From Trichodelitschia bisporula (taxonomy: Eukaryota; Ascomycota; Dothideomycetes; Phaeotrichales; Phaeotrichaceae), in the NCBI GenBank assembly GCA_010356995.1, contig ML996708.1:399304-463303 (forward strand): a stretch of DNA of 64,000 nt. The letters run 5' to 3'. The notes under the pieces were generated by a model, which was not told where the DNA came from, made no database searches, and was given only the letters and a program-made list of their open reading frames with translations. The stretch's first letter is position 1. Every line of letters begins with the position of its first letter. The translations under genes and the position numbers were made by a program. Below, in pieces: positions 1-11,153 of this stretch.

Positions 1-129
1 CAGCAGCACGACATGTCGTCCGACGATCCACAGCAGACACAGCGGGGGTCCACGATCTACAACATAAACAGCGGGCGCAAAACACAGATTCACACCACAA
101 CGTCCAAAGCAGGCCAGCGCCTGGCATAA
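1..129 (+). CDS. Possible C-terminal end of a gene cut by the left edge
   Basis: Frame 1 is open from the first base to TAA at 127-129 and would give 42 residues ending SKAGQRLA. An ATG lies at 13-15, so it could instead be a very short ORF. The composition (Gln, Ser, Thr, basic) fits a disordered protein tail, and no family is recognised. An AATAAA at 176-181, 47 bases past the stop, suits a polyadenylation signal. The short length means chance is a real alternative. Confidence 0.3.
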   Translation, partial: QQHDMSSDDPQQTQRGSTIYNINSGRKTQIHTTTSKAGQRLA

Positions 130-2145
130 GTCTTACTGTAAGCCACCCTTCTTCCAGGCACCGCCAGCCCCTCAAAATAAAAGCCTCTCTTCGCTCCCGT
201 GCGACGATCTGGGCGCCATGCCAGCGCTCCACAACGCCATCGTCGCCTATGGTCCAATCCCGCCGCGTTACCTGCCTTCCGGAAAGATATGTCCCAAGCC
301 TGGACCTCAGCTCGAGCGCCCGACACGTCGGTGGCGCGGGACTTTCGCGAAGTCGATGCTCCGCGACATTGATACGCCTAGCGCGATGATGACGATAGTG
401 GGGTGTCTAGGTTTAGCTGGCCGGCAAATCCATGCCCCCCGCATCGTCACAACGTCAAAAGACCAAACACTCCGGGCAGCATTGCATTGTTGTTGTCTGC
501 AGTCGTCGTATGCTAAAAGGGGCACTCAGCGCAATGCGCCTCCCATTGCGGAGGTTTATTGGCCAGCTGGAAGGTTCTGGGGTTCAGTACCGGTGCCCGC
601 TTCGGGATATCTCGATAAGCCACCCGCTTGGGTTTAGAACGGTGGCGTGCATGGCGTTTATTTTGACGACGGACGATTGCGCCACACGCATGACGCGAAT
701 GTCAATGTCAGTGAGGCTATTGAGACGGAAGACTTTTTGTGTCGATGTGGTTTGGTTGGCATTTGTTGGAGGAAGGTATCGATGCTGAGATTTGACCCGT
801 TTCTGCAGAGTAATCTTCGTTGTTGTTGTTATCGCTTGCCTTGCTGTCGTCTCCACCGTAATGAGATACGATCGTCAGTGGCGTCAGAGACGCTAATTCT
901 CAGCCCGAATCGCATCGTCGGGTCTCGGCAGCGGAGAGAATGTCGATAGCCGCGCCCCGTAAACTCAACCACGTAAAGGTCTCCGATTTCCACTTCTCAC
1001 AATCCTTTGTCTCCACCATCTCAACGGATGATTCTGGCCGTAGACTTGTATCCCAAGCTCTGAGTCTTTCTTCGAGGGCCCTCCACAGCCTATCGTCGCG
1101 TCTACTGTACCGGTACATCGCTTCATCGTGCCCCATTGGTGCGTACGCCGACCGTGGCTGGCTGCGACAACGCCGGTCCGCACGCTCAGACTGCACCCAA
1201 GATCTGAGACCAAGGCGGACGTGGACCCGATGCGGTAGAAGGCCGTGTTGATCGCGGGGAATTTGAGATGTTGGATGATCTGTTCGCTATGTGTGGGGGA
1301 AATGACGTGGGAGAGAAATACCGGCGGATGGTCTGCCGGCGCCGTCTCCGGTTTACCTCCAACATCCAAGTGCTGGGAACTGCTGTTATGGCTGTCTTCG
1401 AATCCGCGAAGCTGGTGTCAAGTCATTCACGTGCAGAGAATTTTGAAGCCGAGATCTCACCAGATACAGTATCTTCATTCCGGAGTCGAAGTTGGTGTCC
1501 ATTACCCATAGGGCCCCATCAGACCCGTCCTTCGTACATCGGAAGGCGCAACCGCAGCGATGAATCGTCAACGAAGCGGCGGCGAGATGAGGCATTGCAG
1601 AGCCTTAACATACCAATTGATCTAGCGACACAATAACAGACAATGAGGTGCATCGAATTGTTCAACACCCACTCCCGCCCAAGAGGACAGAGCCAGCAGT
1701 CCCTTCTTACCATCGTTCCTTCCTGTATCCAAACGCCGTGATGATCACATCCCACAATTTCATATGAAAGGTACTGCCCGACCCCCCAAAAACCCCCACG
1801 ACGTCACCACAAGCATCACAAGCCTACTCGGCAAGTTCTTAAATGACCCATCAGCCCTACCCAAACAACCCATCCTCCTCGGCGCAAGGGAAACTCGCGT
1901 CCCCGCGTGCCCTTAATATGCCCTATAGTACCCCCGCGTCAGGCCACGGCTGAGCTGCGCCGAAAGTGCCATATACGAAGCGCGGAGCTGGGGCGGTATA
2001 TAGCGCGTGGGCCGCTGGGGGAGTCATTGCTAGCCACCCAGTTACCTCCATCTACCAAACTCGCTCATACTGCTACTGCTTCAGAAACGCTTCCCTCGTT
2101 CCCTCCGTTGCCTTTAAGGCCCTCAACAGCTTAACAGCTGCCACC
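130..2145. other. Intergenic stretch, no gene recognised
   Basis: About 2 kb with only short, mutually overlapping frames on both strands and no recognisable domain or convincing exon chain. The right part is the promoter of the small gene at 2146; a TATATAG at 1996-2002 lies about 145 bases before its ATG. AATAAA at 176-181 may end the gene to the left. Confidence 0.5.
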
Positions 2146-2520
2146 ATGTTCCGCCCCCTCGCCAAACCCCTCCTGCACGCGCACCCACGGCCAGTGGCAC
2201 ACCCGCACACACGCACCCTCTGGAACGGGCTCACCTCGCCGTCCAGCTCCCACACCGCGCCACCAACGGTCGAGGCGCCAAAGACGGATCCAACACAAGA
2301 TACAGCACAGAATCTGCTCACACAGCTGTTGACCGCGCGGCTGAACGATTCGGCGATGCAAAGCGAGCAGACGCTGGTGCAGCTTGCAACGGGAGAAAGG
2401 CTAGAGGCGCGGAGGGCAGTGGTTGTTAAGGTTATTGGGGGACGGGGCGAGGAGAGGGGGTTTGTTGTTGCGGTTGATGGGGAGGGAGGGAAGGGGGTTA
2501 TGCGGACGAAGAGGTATTAA
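2146..2520 (+). CDS. Small uncharacterised protein with mitochondrial-type N-terminus
   Basis: Single exon, 124 aa. The ATG at 2146 is preceded by CCACC, a good fungal start context. The frame stays open upstream, but the residues before this Met do not look like protein, so the downstream start was chosen. The first 25 residues (MFRPLAKPLLHAHPRP...) contain Arg, His and Lys and no acidic residue, as in a mitochondrial presequence. The middle is Ser/Thr/Pro-rich, then comes a stretch around NLLTQLLTARLND and a glycine-rich end. I do not recognise the family; mitochondrial location is inference. It converges on the next gene, with 380 bases between the stops. Confidence 0.5.
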   Translation: MFRPLAKPLLHAHPRPVAHPHTRTLWNGLTSPSSSHTAPPTVEAPKTDPTQDTAQNLLTQLLTARLNDSAMQSEQTLVQLATGERLEARRAVVVKVIGGRGEERGFVVAVDGEGGKGVMRTKRY

Positions 2521-2900
2521 GGTATTGGGGAGGTGCTGAGGAGAGGGGGATAGGAAGGGGGATATGAAGCAAGGGATGGAGTTGGTGGAGTGAAGTATCA
2601 GATATCCGCACTCAGTGATCAGATGTCGAATTCAATCGCGTAAATTGGAGAGGGCTGCCTCTCCTATGCTCATGCTGTACCGACCGTCACAACGGTATTC
2701 CTCGAACGCCGACCCAAGTCATCGTGATATACACATGCTCCCAAGAGCGTATTTAGCCAGGCCAAAAACACCCTCGCCGGGCCGGGGGAGTCCATTTGGT
2801 CCTCTCAGTACGTGGTGCAGATGCAGTAAGTGCCCTAGACCACGTCCTGGGAATATCCGCTGGACCTTTCCCCAACGAGGGGTTTTCTTGCCCGGTACAC
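2521..2900. other. Convergent 3' intergenic region
   Basis: 380 bases between two converging stops. It should hold both 3' UTRs. No coding signal or clear repeat was seen. Confidence 0.5.
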
Positions 2901-4109
2901 TCAGATCAGAGCCAACCCATCCAAGTCCTGCAGCAAACGGCGTTCCTTTTCCGATATTGCAGGCCTGCCACTCGCCTCTGTCTCTGCCGCCTTCTCCTCT
3001 TTCACCTCTGGCAGTCCAAGCTCTTTCCGGAAATGCGTCTGAGCGAAGTCCAGCACAAACATAGCATCATCGTTGCGGCCCTCACTCAGCAAGCGATGGG
3101 CGAGCCGAAGACACAGGGAAGTGTGAAGGTGCCACCGCCGCTGGGTATTCCTCGGCACACCAAATGCCTTGAGATATGCAAGGGACGGGTCGGATGAGGG
3201 TTTAGTGGGGTGGTAGAGCGACAGGACAGCTCGTCCCACACTCTTGAGTGGCAGTCGCGACTCCACTGCCTTGACAGCCGAATTGTAGAGATTCTCAGGC
3301 AGTGCGGCGGGTGGTGGGTTGAGGAGCAGGCGGTGGAGCAGGGGACTTGTGACCTTCTTGAGATCCTCTGGCAGACAGTCACGGACTGAGGCCTCATGGA
3401 GAGTGGCCAGCATCCGTTCCAGTCCCCGGTCAAGGCTGTTCTCTGCCAGCAGAAAATATTCCAGCAGCCTCCCACGGCTCTGCTTGAACTCGAATACGTT
3501 CGTCTCCGCAGTCTTTAACCAGTTCCAGATCAAGTCCCGCGAGTCTTCAGCAACGAGGCAGGTCATAAGCTGCCTCGCAAGTTTTTGTCCCCCCGGCAGT
3601 GGGAGTGTATCGCCAAGCCATTTGAGCATCTGTGTCGTAGGCTTCTTCTCTTTCCGCTCCTCTTCGCTCATGTTGCCGAGCTGGATATGCTTTGCGAACA
3701 GATAGACCGTTTGCTCCGTGACCTTCCCGGTAACCAATTGCTCTGAAAACCATTGTAGCGGGCTCTCCCTGAGCAAACGCAGGCCGTCTACGGTGCTGGA
3801 TTCCTGGGAGGGCGAGAGGGTTCTTGGCTTGTGTGCAAGCAGTGGATTTGAGAGCAGCGAGTTGAAGTGGTTGAGAGCGGACGCCTGCGAGCTGACATGG
3901 AGTGGAGGCGGTGCAGAGCGCGATGTTCGTCTTGAAGCCTTCACATGGTCTTCGAGCGGAGCACCGATGGGATGGTGGCGATCCAATTGCTGTTGAAATG
4001 AGGAGGTCAGCACCCCCAAGAGCTTCTGTGATTCGCGAGGATCGAGTGGCAATTGGAGGTGGATCTTGGAGGTGAGGGCGCGAAGGGCGGAGGATTTGGA
4101 GGACTGCAT
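2901..4109 (-). CDS. Uncharacterised fungal protein, 402 aa
   Basis: Single open frame on the minus strand with start Met at 4109 (MQSSKSSALRALTSKIHL) and stop at 2901. The frame is open further upstream to about 4424, but that part reads as non-protein, and the Met at 4109 begins a basic, helix-prone segment like those of Pezizomycotina proteins of this general form. The body is rich in Leu, Arg and Glu and looks all-helical, for example the stretch with QWFSEQLVTGKVTEQTVYLF near residue 120. It resembles fungal proteins annotated only as hypothetical, some predicted mitochondrial. No motif or catalytic residue was identified. It diverges from DEF1 across an 842-base promoter region. Confidence 0.6.
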   Translation of the reverse strand: MQSSKSSALRALTSKIHLQLPLDPRESQKLLGVLTSSFQQQLDRHHPIGAPLEDHVKASRRTSRSAPPPLHVSSQASALNHFNSLLSNPLLAHKPRTLSPSQESSTVDGLRLLRESPLQWFSEQLVTGKVTEQTVYLFAKHIQLGNMSEEERKEKKPTTQMLKWLGDTLPLPGGQKLARQLMTCLVAEDSRDLIWNWLKTAETNVFEFKQSRGRLLEYFLLAENSLDRGLERMLATLHEASVRDCLPEDLKKVTSPLLHRLLLNPPPAALPENLYNSAVKAVESRLPLKSVGRAVLSLYHPTKPSSDPSLAYLKAFGVPRNTQRRWHLHTSLCLRLAHRLLSEGRNDDAMFVLDFAQTHFRKELGLPEVKEEKAAETEASGRPAISEKERRLLQDLDGLALI

Positions 4110-4951
4110 GATAGAGGCTGGGAGGCAAGGGAGGAGTTGGAGGAAATTTTGGGCGTGAATGCAGTTGCCAGCGGCCAAGAGTACCTCCCGCGCTGTACTG
4201 TGGTGATGGTACGTACTCTTCGTTGAGTGAATGAAATGGTGATGTCGTGAGTGAGTGGTTGGATGAACAAGCGTCTGGTGGTGAGAGGGGCATCGGACGT
4301 GACTCGGGTCACATGCTTGGGTGCAGAAACGGAAAATAAGGCAACGAGGCAAAATATGCCTGCATAAATCACGTGAATATCCAAGTGAGGCTGGAGATGT
4401 GGAAGATCTAGTGTCGCCAAGCAAAACTTGACTCGCTAAACCAAGAGCGGACGGAGGAGGCCAAGAGAATGAGGCGCAGACTTGGTCCTTCCCGCAGTCA
4501 TGGACCAGTCAGCGAGGGGGGGAGAGTCTGTGAGTGGGCAAGTCAGTCAAGTGTCCGTCTGTGTTCCACCGCCAGGCCACCGTGACCGTGAACCGTGCCA
4601 CCCTCCCCCGTTGTTCCCACCCACACAACCTCTTCCTCCTCCCTTCCCCCAACTTCTCCAAACCACCTTACAGCTTCTTCGCCTAACCTCCCTCCCACTC
4701 CATCGTCAACTTTCGGCTTCATTGCACCGGCATTGACAGCCTGTCAACTCGTCGCTTTTCCCCGAAGAGTTTGCCCGTCTTGGCCGCTGGAGAACAAGCC
4801 CCCCAGTAAAAAGCACCCAACCTCTCTCGCGCACCCTTAGCAGCTTGTTCGTGTGAGACACCGCTCTTCATCTTGTCTTCACACAACCTTCCTCAATTAT
4901 CTCATCCTTCTCCTTTGCCGGGAGACTCCATCAACACACACATCTTCAGAC
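4110..4951. promoter_or_regulatory. Divergent promoter region (402-aa gene / DEF1)
   Basis: 842 bases between the start codons of two head-to-head genes. The part next to DEF1 (about 4590-4950) is strongly pyrimidine-rich on the plus strand, as is common in fungal promoters and 5' UTRs. No specific operator is claimed. Confidence 0.45.
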
Positions 4952-7843
4952 ATGTCAGAAGTCACAGCTAGACCGGCTGCGGCGCGTGGCAGAGGTGGAC
5001 CTCGTGGAGGACGCGGAGGGATGCGCGGCGGCACTCGTGGCCGAGACAGACACTACAATGGCGACTTCAAGGAAACAGCTCCCGTCGAGGATCTTAGTGA
5101 TCAAGGCGAAATCGGCGAGATGAAGAAGCAGTTTGCAGCTCAATTGCCAGTACTCAAGGAGCTCTTCGAGCAATGGACCGAGGTCGACCTTCTTTTCGCT
5201 CTGCAGGAGACGGACGGCGATCTTGACAGCACCATCGAACGCATCACTGAAGGTAATATTTTCGCACGATTGTTCTTTCATGAGGTTCTGCTGACCGAAT
5301 GACGCGTAGGTCACATTGCCCAGTTTTCCGACGTCAAGAAAGCAGGAGGCCGCGCTCGCCCTAAGGCCAAGGATCACGCAGAACCCCCTCGTCCGCCTCG
5401 CACCAGCCGCACCAACACTGACAGCGCTCGTGGAGGACGCGGACGTGGCGGTGCCCAGATTCGTGGCGGTGCTCGTCCTGGTCGCGGCGGAGTGCACACG
5501 GGAACAAATGGTGTCCGCGCTCCTGCGAGTGCCTCTTCATTCCCAGAGCCTTCTGCTTGGGGTGCTTCTGCAGAACCAGCGGAGCCTGCTGGTGCCGATA
5601 ATAGTGCTCCATCGGCTGCCGCTCCTGTTGCGAAGCCCGAGGTTAAAGCTCCTGCTGCTGCTCCTCCAGCTGGCCCGCCGAAGAAGACGTGGGCGAGCAT
5701 CGCGAAGCCAGCAGCGCCTCCGGTCATCCCCCAGGCACCTCCTAAGCCTCCGGTAGAGGCTCCGGCGCCGGTTGTCTCGGAACCCACAGCTAGCGACATA
5801 TCGTCAGGCTATGTGGAAGTGTCGCACTCGGATGCGGACATTGAAGACGTCGCTGCTACGCTCGTGACTGACGATGAACCCGTCACAGAGCCACCAGATG
5901 TCTCGACCACTACGGAGTCGGCTGCGGAGGAACCTACCATCGAGTTGTCGCCGCCAACGGATCAATTGACGAAAGAGAATGTGGAACATCTTCCTGATTC
6001 TGCCGGACCAGCTCCCCTCGGAACGGCCGCGAGCACTGTCGACAGCTCAACTCCTTCTGCCCAAGGTCCCCAGACTCAACAAACTCCGGCACGTCCCGCT
6101 CTAGGTGGATTTGCGACTTCTGCTCACAAGGCCGCTGGGACTCCTAGCCGTAATCCTACGTTCCAGCGTCGGCTGCTGGAGCAACAAGAGGCTGTGGTGA
6201 TGCCTGGCAACCACGGCCTCGATCGCGCTACCATTCAGTTCGGCAACATGGGCTTGAATGGAGATTCGGACTCGCTTGACGTTGATGAAGATAGGGAAGA
6301 GGCCGAGACGCGGACGCAGCCTCCCCAACACTCGCCGGTCGCCCAGCCACGTGCTTCGCTGCCGCCCGCTCCCCGCCAACCATCCGCAGCTGCACCGCCT
6401 GCGGAAGCTCCCGTCCCGGAGACCAAACCTGCTCCTGGATTGCCGCCTGCTCCTCAGCAAGCTCAACCACTCCCCCAACAATCGCCGCCCTCCACGCTCG
6501 CGTCACAAATCATGGCACAGCAGGGTTCGCAAGGCGCGTATGGACAGTTCAGCCGTTTCGGTCAAGCAAACTTGCCTTCGGAAACGGCTGCGCAGAAGCC
6601 GTTTGCCGATCCGTTTGCCCCGCAAACTACCCAGCAAGCTCCGTTCGACAGCTACCAAGCACCCACGGCTCCCGGCCAGCCGCAGCCCGGGCAGTCGACT
6701 ATTGGTGCTTTCTCATCAGTGGCCAACGATTATTCGTCCTACTACACGGCCGATCAGCGTCAGGCTTACCAGAACTTGTACAACAGCTATGGTCAGCAGC
6801 AGGGAGCGTCGGCTCAACAGGACGCTGGTGCTGCTCAGCAGCGTGCTGGTAGTGCTTTCGGTAATGCCTCGACTGAGAGCAGCTTCCCTACGGGGCAAGC
6901 TCAACAGGTTGGTTTTGACGAGTACGATTTTCGTTTGTCCACTCCTGACAGTTCGCAGCCGCGGTACGCCGAGGCTCAGCAGAGCGGGCACAACACACCG
7001 AACCAGGCGATTGCCACTCAACACCCGACCACGCAATCGCAACAGGCGCAGCACCTGCACCAACCTCATGGCCAGCAGTACCCGTACACCCACAACCCGT
7101 ACTACAACCCTTCATACTACAGCGCGTACATGAACCAGTACCAGCCGTACGGACAACAGAACTTCGGCACTCCATTCAACAAGGGCATGTACAACCAACC
7201 GCACCACGGCTACGGTATGACATCGCAATCCTCCTACGACCAGCATTCATCATCTCCGGCGGGCGTCGGCAGTTTCGGCCAGTCCTCCATCCACAACCGC
7301 GACGCCGGCCTCGGCGCCGGTCTCGGCGACTACTCCCGCACGGGCGCTGCCCAACCCTCGCAGGGACAGCATAACTCGGGGAGCAACGCCTTCGGCGGCT
7401 CCGTCCCCGACGTGTTTGCGCGCAACCAGGCCAACTTCCAAGGCCAGGCCCAGCCGTACTCCCAGCAGCAGTCCGGGCAGCAGGCCGGTAACGAGGACAG
7501 CCTGAAGCCGTTTGGCGAGGGGAAGGCGGGGACTGGACCGAGCCCGAGTGCGCTGGGTCAGCCTGGTCGACCGGGGAGCGCGAATCCGCAGCAGGCGGCG
7601 CAGAGTGGGTTGCCGACGCCGCAGTCTCATCAGCCGGGTGGGTTCGGCGCGTATCCGAATCATCTGGGGCAGATGCAGAGTGGGCAGGCGAGTCAATTCG
7701 GCTTGGGCGGTCTGGGGCATCAGACGGGGCAGCAGAGCCATCAAGGGGGTGGGTATGGCGGATACACGGGTGGTGGCGGCTTCGGCACCTATGGATCTTA
7801 CGGACGGGGTGGTGGCGGGTGGGGTGGGAATTACACCCACTAG
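4952..7843 (+). CDS. DEF1: RNA polymerase II degradation factor 1
   Basis: Two exons: 4952-5252 and 5310-7843; 944 aa. The intron (5253-5309) has GTAATA, a CTGAC branch site and TAG, and joins in phase to give EGHIAQF. Residues 1-40 are RGG-rich. A CUE-type ubiquitin-binding domain spans about 50-105 (ELFEQWTEVDLLFALQETDG). The rest is disordered: Pro/Ala-rich to about residue 400, then very Gln/Tyr/Ser-rich, ending in a Gly/Tyr tail (GGYGGYTGG). This architecture is that of yeast Def1, which helps recruit the elongin-cullin ligase to stalled, ubiquitinated RNA polymerase II. The long Q-rich tail is expected for the family, whose yeast member is processed by the proteasome to reach the nucleus. 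Function is by family; domain order is seen. Confidence 0.9.
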
Positions 7844-8546
7844 CGAACGAGCGGTTATGCGAGACGAGGTCTAATTTGAGAGACCTTTTGCGGGTTGTTG
7901 CGTGTCATGGATGATTGGGACTTTGTTCGGTGATTGTGTGAGGGGGATTACTACTGGTGTCTTTTTCTCTCTCTGTGTGGGGTGTCATAATCGAGGGGCA
8001 CGTCAACCGGGTCACTGTGTGTTCTGTCTTGGGGCCATGGGCGCATTCTGGGCGATGGGAGGGCGGGGTGTGAAATGTACTATGAATTGGGGCCGCGGGG
8101 CTGGGTTTTTTTGCTCCATTTTTGTGCCATTTTGATTTCGTGACTGGTGATACTTTCTGTCAGAGGGCTTCGAAAGCATCTCCCAAATGCTGCGGAGATG
8201 GACTCGAAGGCCATAAGTTGGACTTCACGGGACGAAGTTGGACTTCACGGGACAGAGTTGGACTTCACGGGACAGAGTTGGACTTCACGGGACAAAGTTG
8301 GACTACTTTGCGTGGCGCTGGTGATGGAATGGTGGACTTTGTGACTCAGCAGGTAAAATGGGCCGTTATGCAGAGATGGGAATGTTGGTAGTGGTGTTTC
8401 CGCCCGTCCACTCCATGGCGTCGGTGGCTGACGCGCAGCGGCCCCTCCCGCGCCAGGCACAACCTCAACCGGGCGCCCCTGAACAAACTTCTATCACAAC
8501 AAATTCATCCCCAACTCCACCACCACCACACCGCACCACCAACTCA
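7844..8546. other. Intergenic region downstream of DEF1, with tandem repeat
   Basis: About 700 bases between DEF1 and the next same-strand gene. It should hold the DEF1 3' UTR and the promoter of the next gene. It contains a 20-base tandem repeat (listed separately) and no recognisable coding sequence. Confidence 0.5.
8216..8303 (+). repeat. 20-base tandem repeat, 4.4 copies
   Basis: Four direct copies of AGTTGGACTTCACGGGACAG, at 8216, 8236, 8256 and 8276, then eight bases of a fifth. The copies differ only in the last two bases (GA, AG, AG, AA). It lies 373 bases past the DEF1 stop. Confidence 0.9.
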
Positions 8547-9641
8547 ATGCCCCCCAAACACCGTCCCCCAAAGGGCGCAAAAGCCCCCAAACACCAAGCC
8601 CCCCTCCCCGCCCCCTTCGTCCCCGCCCCCACCCACCTCACGCCCTTCCTCAGCACCCTCACCCCAAACACCACCATCCACATCACGCACCTCGACACGC
8701 ACCCAGTCCCCCTCAAACAACGCGCCTTTGCCATCCCCGCCATCCTCAACACCACCCTCATCGCCGCCCTTTTCTACAGAGCCTACACCCGCGCCCCCTT
8801 CTACACCGCCCTCGTCCTGTACGCGCTGCGCCGGCCCACGGCGCCCATCCAAGCGCCCCCCTCCGCCACGGGGCGCGAAATAGCCTGGCTGATAGCGGTA
8901 AGGCTGGGCGCGTTTGCGGTCGATTATATCCTGTTTGCGCTGTTGGCGGCGTGGCCGAGGACGTTTTTTCTTGATCCTGCGAGTCCTTTGCGCTGGCGTG
9001 GGGCGGTGGGGTTTGCAGATAGGGAGCTTGTTGTCCGCAGTAGCACTGGGTTTGATTGTGCGGACCTAGCTCGGGAACTTGGGGAGAGGCCCGATGGGAG
9101 TGGGGAGTGTTTTGGGTGGGTTAGGGATGCGGTTGAGCCTAGGTTGATGGCGCGCACGGGGCTGGCGCAGGTGGGCCCGAGGTGGAGGTTGAATGTGCCG
9201 GCTATGGTGGAGGCGGTTGCGGGGGAGGGGGAGTGGACGGCTGAGGATGTGCATGGGAAGGTGTGGGCGTTTTTTCCTGCGGGCGAGAACGGCGGGAAGT
9301 GGGGGGTTTGGGATGTTGCGCCTATGATTGGGGCTGTGGTTGCGGCGCCTGTGAGGAAGGATGAGGATAAGGAGGCGCAGAGGGAGCGGTTGCTGAGCGA
9401 GGCTGAGAATCCAGCTGGCCGGGCACGGATCTTTGCGATTCAGGATAAGTTGATGGGGATGGGAAAGGAGGAGTTGTTCTACAAGTGGGTGGAGCTTATT
9501 CAGTATGAGAGTACGAGGCCCGGTGGTTTCGGGGTGGAGGCGCAGGAGAGGGCGGGGGAGAGGGTTAGGGAGTTGTTTGGGAGTTATGGGGTTGATTTTG
9601 AGGGGTTTGAGAGGGAGGTTAACGGGGGGATTGGGGGGTAA
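8547..9641 (+). CDS. Uncharacterised fungal membrane protein, 364 aa
   Basis: Single exon. The frame is open from 8358, but the start is set at 8547 (MPPKHRPPKGAKAPK) because the residues before it are low-complexity and non-conserved in look. The basic, Pro-rich N-terminus is followed by THLTPFLSTLTPNTTIHITH, then a first hydrophobic segment near residues 58-80 (AIPAILNTTLIAALFYRAY) and a second near 110-135 (AWLIAVRLGAFAVDYILFAL), suggesting two or more membrane spans. The C-terminal half is soluble and mixed-charge. It resembles a Pezizomycotina family known only as hypothetical integral membrane proteins; no function is claimed. Codon use changes visibly from C-rich to G-rich along the gene. 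Confidence 0.65.
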   Translation: MPPKHRPPKGAKAPKHQAPLPAPFVPAPTHLTPFLSTLTPNTTIHITHLDTHPVPLKQRAFAIPAILNTTLIAALFYRAYTRAPFYTALVLYALRRPTAPIQAPPSATGREIAWLIAVRLGAFAVDYILFALLAAWPRTFFLDPASPLRWRGAVGFADRELVVRSSTGFDCADLARELGERPDGSGECFGWVRDAVEPRLMARTGLAQVGPRWRLNVPAMVEAVAGEGEWTAEDVHGKVWAFFPAGENGGKWGVWDVAPMIGAVVAAPVRKDEDKEAQRERLLSEAENPAGRARIFAIQDKLMGMGKEELFYKWVELIQYESTRPGGFGVEAQERAGERVRELFGSYGVDFEGFEREVNGGIGG

Positions 9642-9843
9642 TAGAGGGCTCTGATAATAAGGCCAGAGGGATGCGTCTAATACATCATCATCGTCATCAT
9701 GTGTAAGCAACGAGTAAACACATGCTCGAATTCGCGAAGCCGGAATGCTTCAGGAATATCACATCTACCTGAATCCACTCTTCCACCCTCCCCAACCGTC
9801 TTTTCCCACCAAAAACACCCCTCACCACCCTCATCCCACCCTC

Positions 9844-10454
9844 TCAGTACGGCGGCTGTCCCGCCGCCTGCACCACCGTCGGCACACACGCCGGATCCAC
9901 CCCATTCCACGTAATCTGCCCCACACATTAGCACTATCTCCCCCTCACATATCAAAACCACTCACCACCGGCACCCCCAGCTGCCCCGGACACAACCCCC
10001 ACCCCACGCTCCCCTCCCCCTCCACCCCCAACGCATAACCATCCATAAGACTCAACCCGCCATCCCCCTGCCCCACCCCGTCCAGCGCCGCCCGTACTCC
10101 ATCCGCTCGTTCAAACCTTAGCTGTGCGTTCTGTTCCCCGGCTTGGATGGGCACGGATGCGTAGTCGTAGCTTCCTTGCCCGAAGGCGTCCGGGGCCGTG
10201 GTGTGCAGGGTGCCGTTGGTGAGGGTGAAGAGGGGGAGGGAGAGGTACCCGGGCCCGATTTGGCGGAGGGTGTAGGTGGGGTTGTGGATGGGGGAGAAGA
10301 GGGATGTCGCGTTTGTGGAGTCGGGGGGGGAGGGGCATGAAGGATCTGGAGCGGTAATCAGGTAGAAAGTATCTGGGATGGGGGGGCAGGGGTCGAGGGG
10401 TAAGGAGAGGGTAGGGCGGAAGAGGAGGGGGAGGAGAGTGAGAAGATATAGCAT
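9844..10454 (-). CDS. Small secreted protein, 186 aa
   Basis: Two exons: 10454-9966 and 9915-9844. The 50-base intron has GTGAGT, a GTGCTAATG branch site and CAG, and joins in phase 0. Without splicing the frame stops a few codons later. The second exon adds 23 residues (ITWNGVDPACVPTVV...). The start MLYLLTLLPLLFRPTLSLP is a clear signal peptide with likely cleavage around residue 19. The mature part has four cysteines (DPCPP, PSCPS, GLCPG, PACVP) and NAT and NGT glycosylation sequons. No domain is recognised. Size, cysteines and secretion fit cell-wall or effector-like proteins, but that is inference. Confidence 0.7.
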
Positions 10455-11153
10455 CGTGGGTCCTTTTGGCGGAGTCGAGGCTGAGAGGATGAGGTCGTGA
10501 TATCGCCGAGCGCAAGATGCAAGGCTGATCACCCGGCCATCCCGCCTTATAAACATCAGCGCAACAAACAGATCGCCGCAGTCGTCACCTCCCGCCTAAC
10601 CATACCCCGGACTATAATGACCGCACATCGCACTCTCTCACCAATTGAAAGGGCTGTCGACAGCCCTTACCTGCCGCCCTTTATTACCCGCCCTATCGAA
10701 TCACCCAGCACCCTCCCCGCGTTGGCGCAGGAACGCCCGTTGCAACCCCACAATACCGGCGTGGCCGAATGACACCCACCCTGCGTGGACAGCCTTGCTG
10801 CATGCCCGCTCGAGTCCGGTACCACGTGGGACGGCGTGGGACGGGTGTTACCGATGCAGCGTGTACCTTAGTTGTGATTCTTCATGGTCCCGATATTATT
10901 GCTCAGCCATTACTTCCCAGCGCGCAACACCGGGGGTATCATCGCGCGGCAACCCGGCTGCACGAAGCCGGAGTATGCGCGACCGCGCTGACCGCCGTTG
11001 CGGAAGCCACGATGGGGATCGGAGATCGCGAACACGCGGAACACTAGGACGACGAGAACCTCACCCCCATATCATCGTTACCCGCCCTCTATGTACCAGT
11101 ATACCGTAGTCATACACCTCCCCTCCCCTCCCTCTCACTTCTCCTCACAGCAT
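10455..11153. other. Intergenic region, promoter of the secreted-protein gene
   Basis: 700 bases between the SAM50 stop and the secreted-protein start, both on the minus strand. No coding exon chain was seen. It contains the TATA-like element listed separately. Confidence 0.5.
10547..10553 (-). promoter_or_regulatory. TATA-like element
   Basis: TTTATAA on the minus strand about 95 bases before the start of the secreted-protein gene, at a suitable distance for a TATA box. Sequence match only. Confidence 0.35.

Noticed and set aside
965-1369. 134-codon minus-strand frame in the left intergenic region
   Set aside because: No family resemblance and no consistent exon partners; comparable frames occur on the other strand at the same place.
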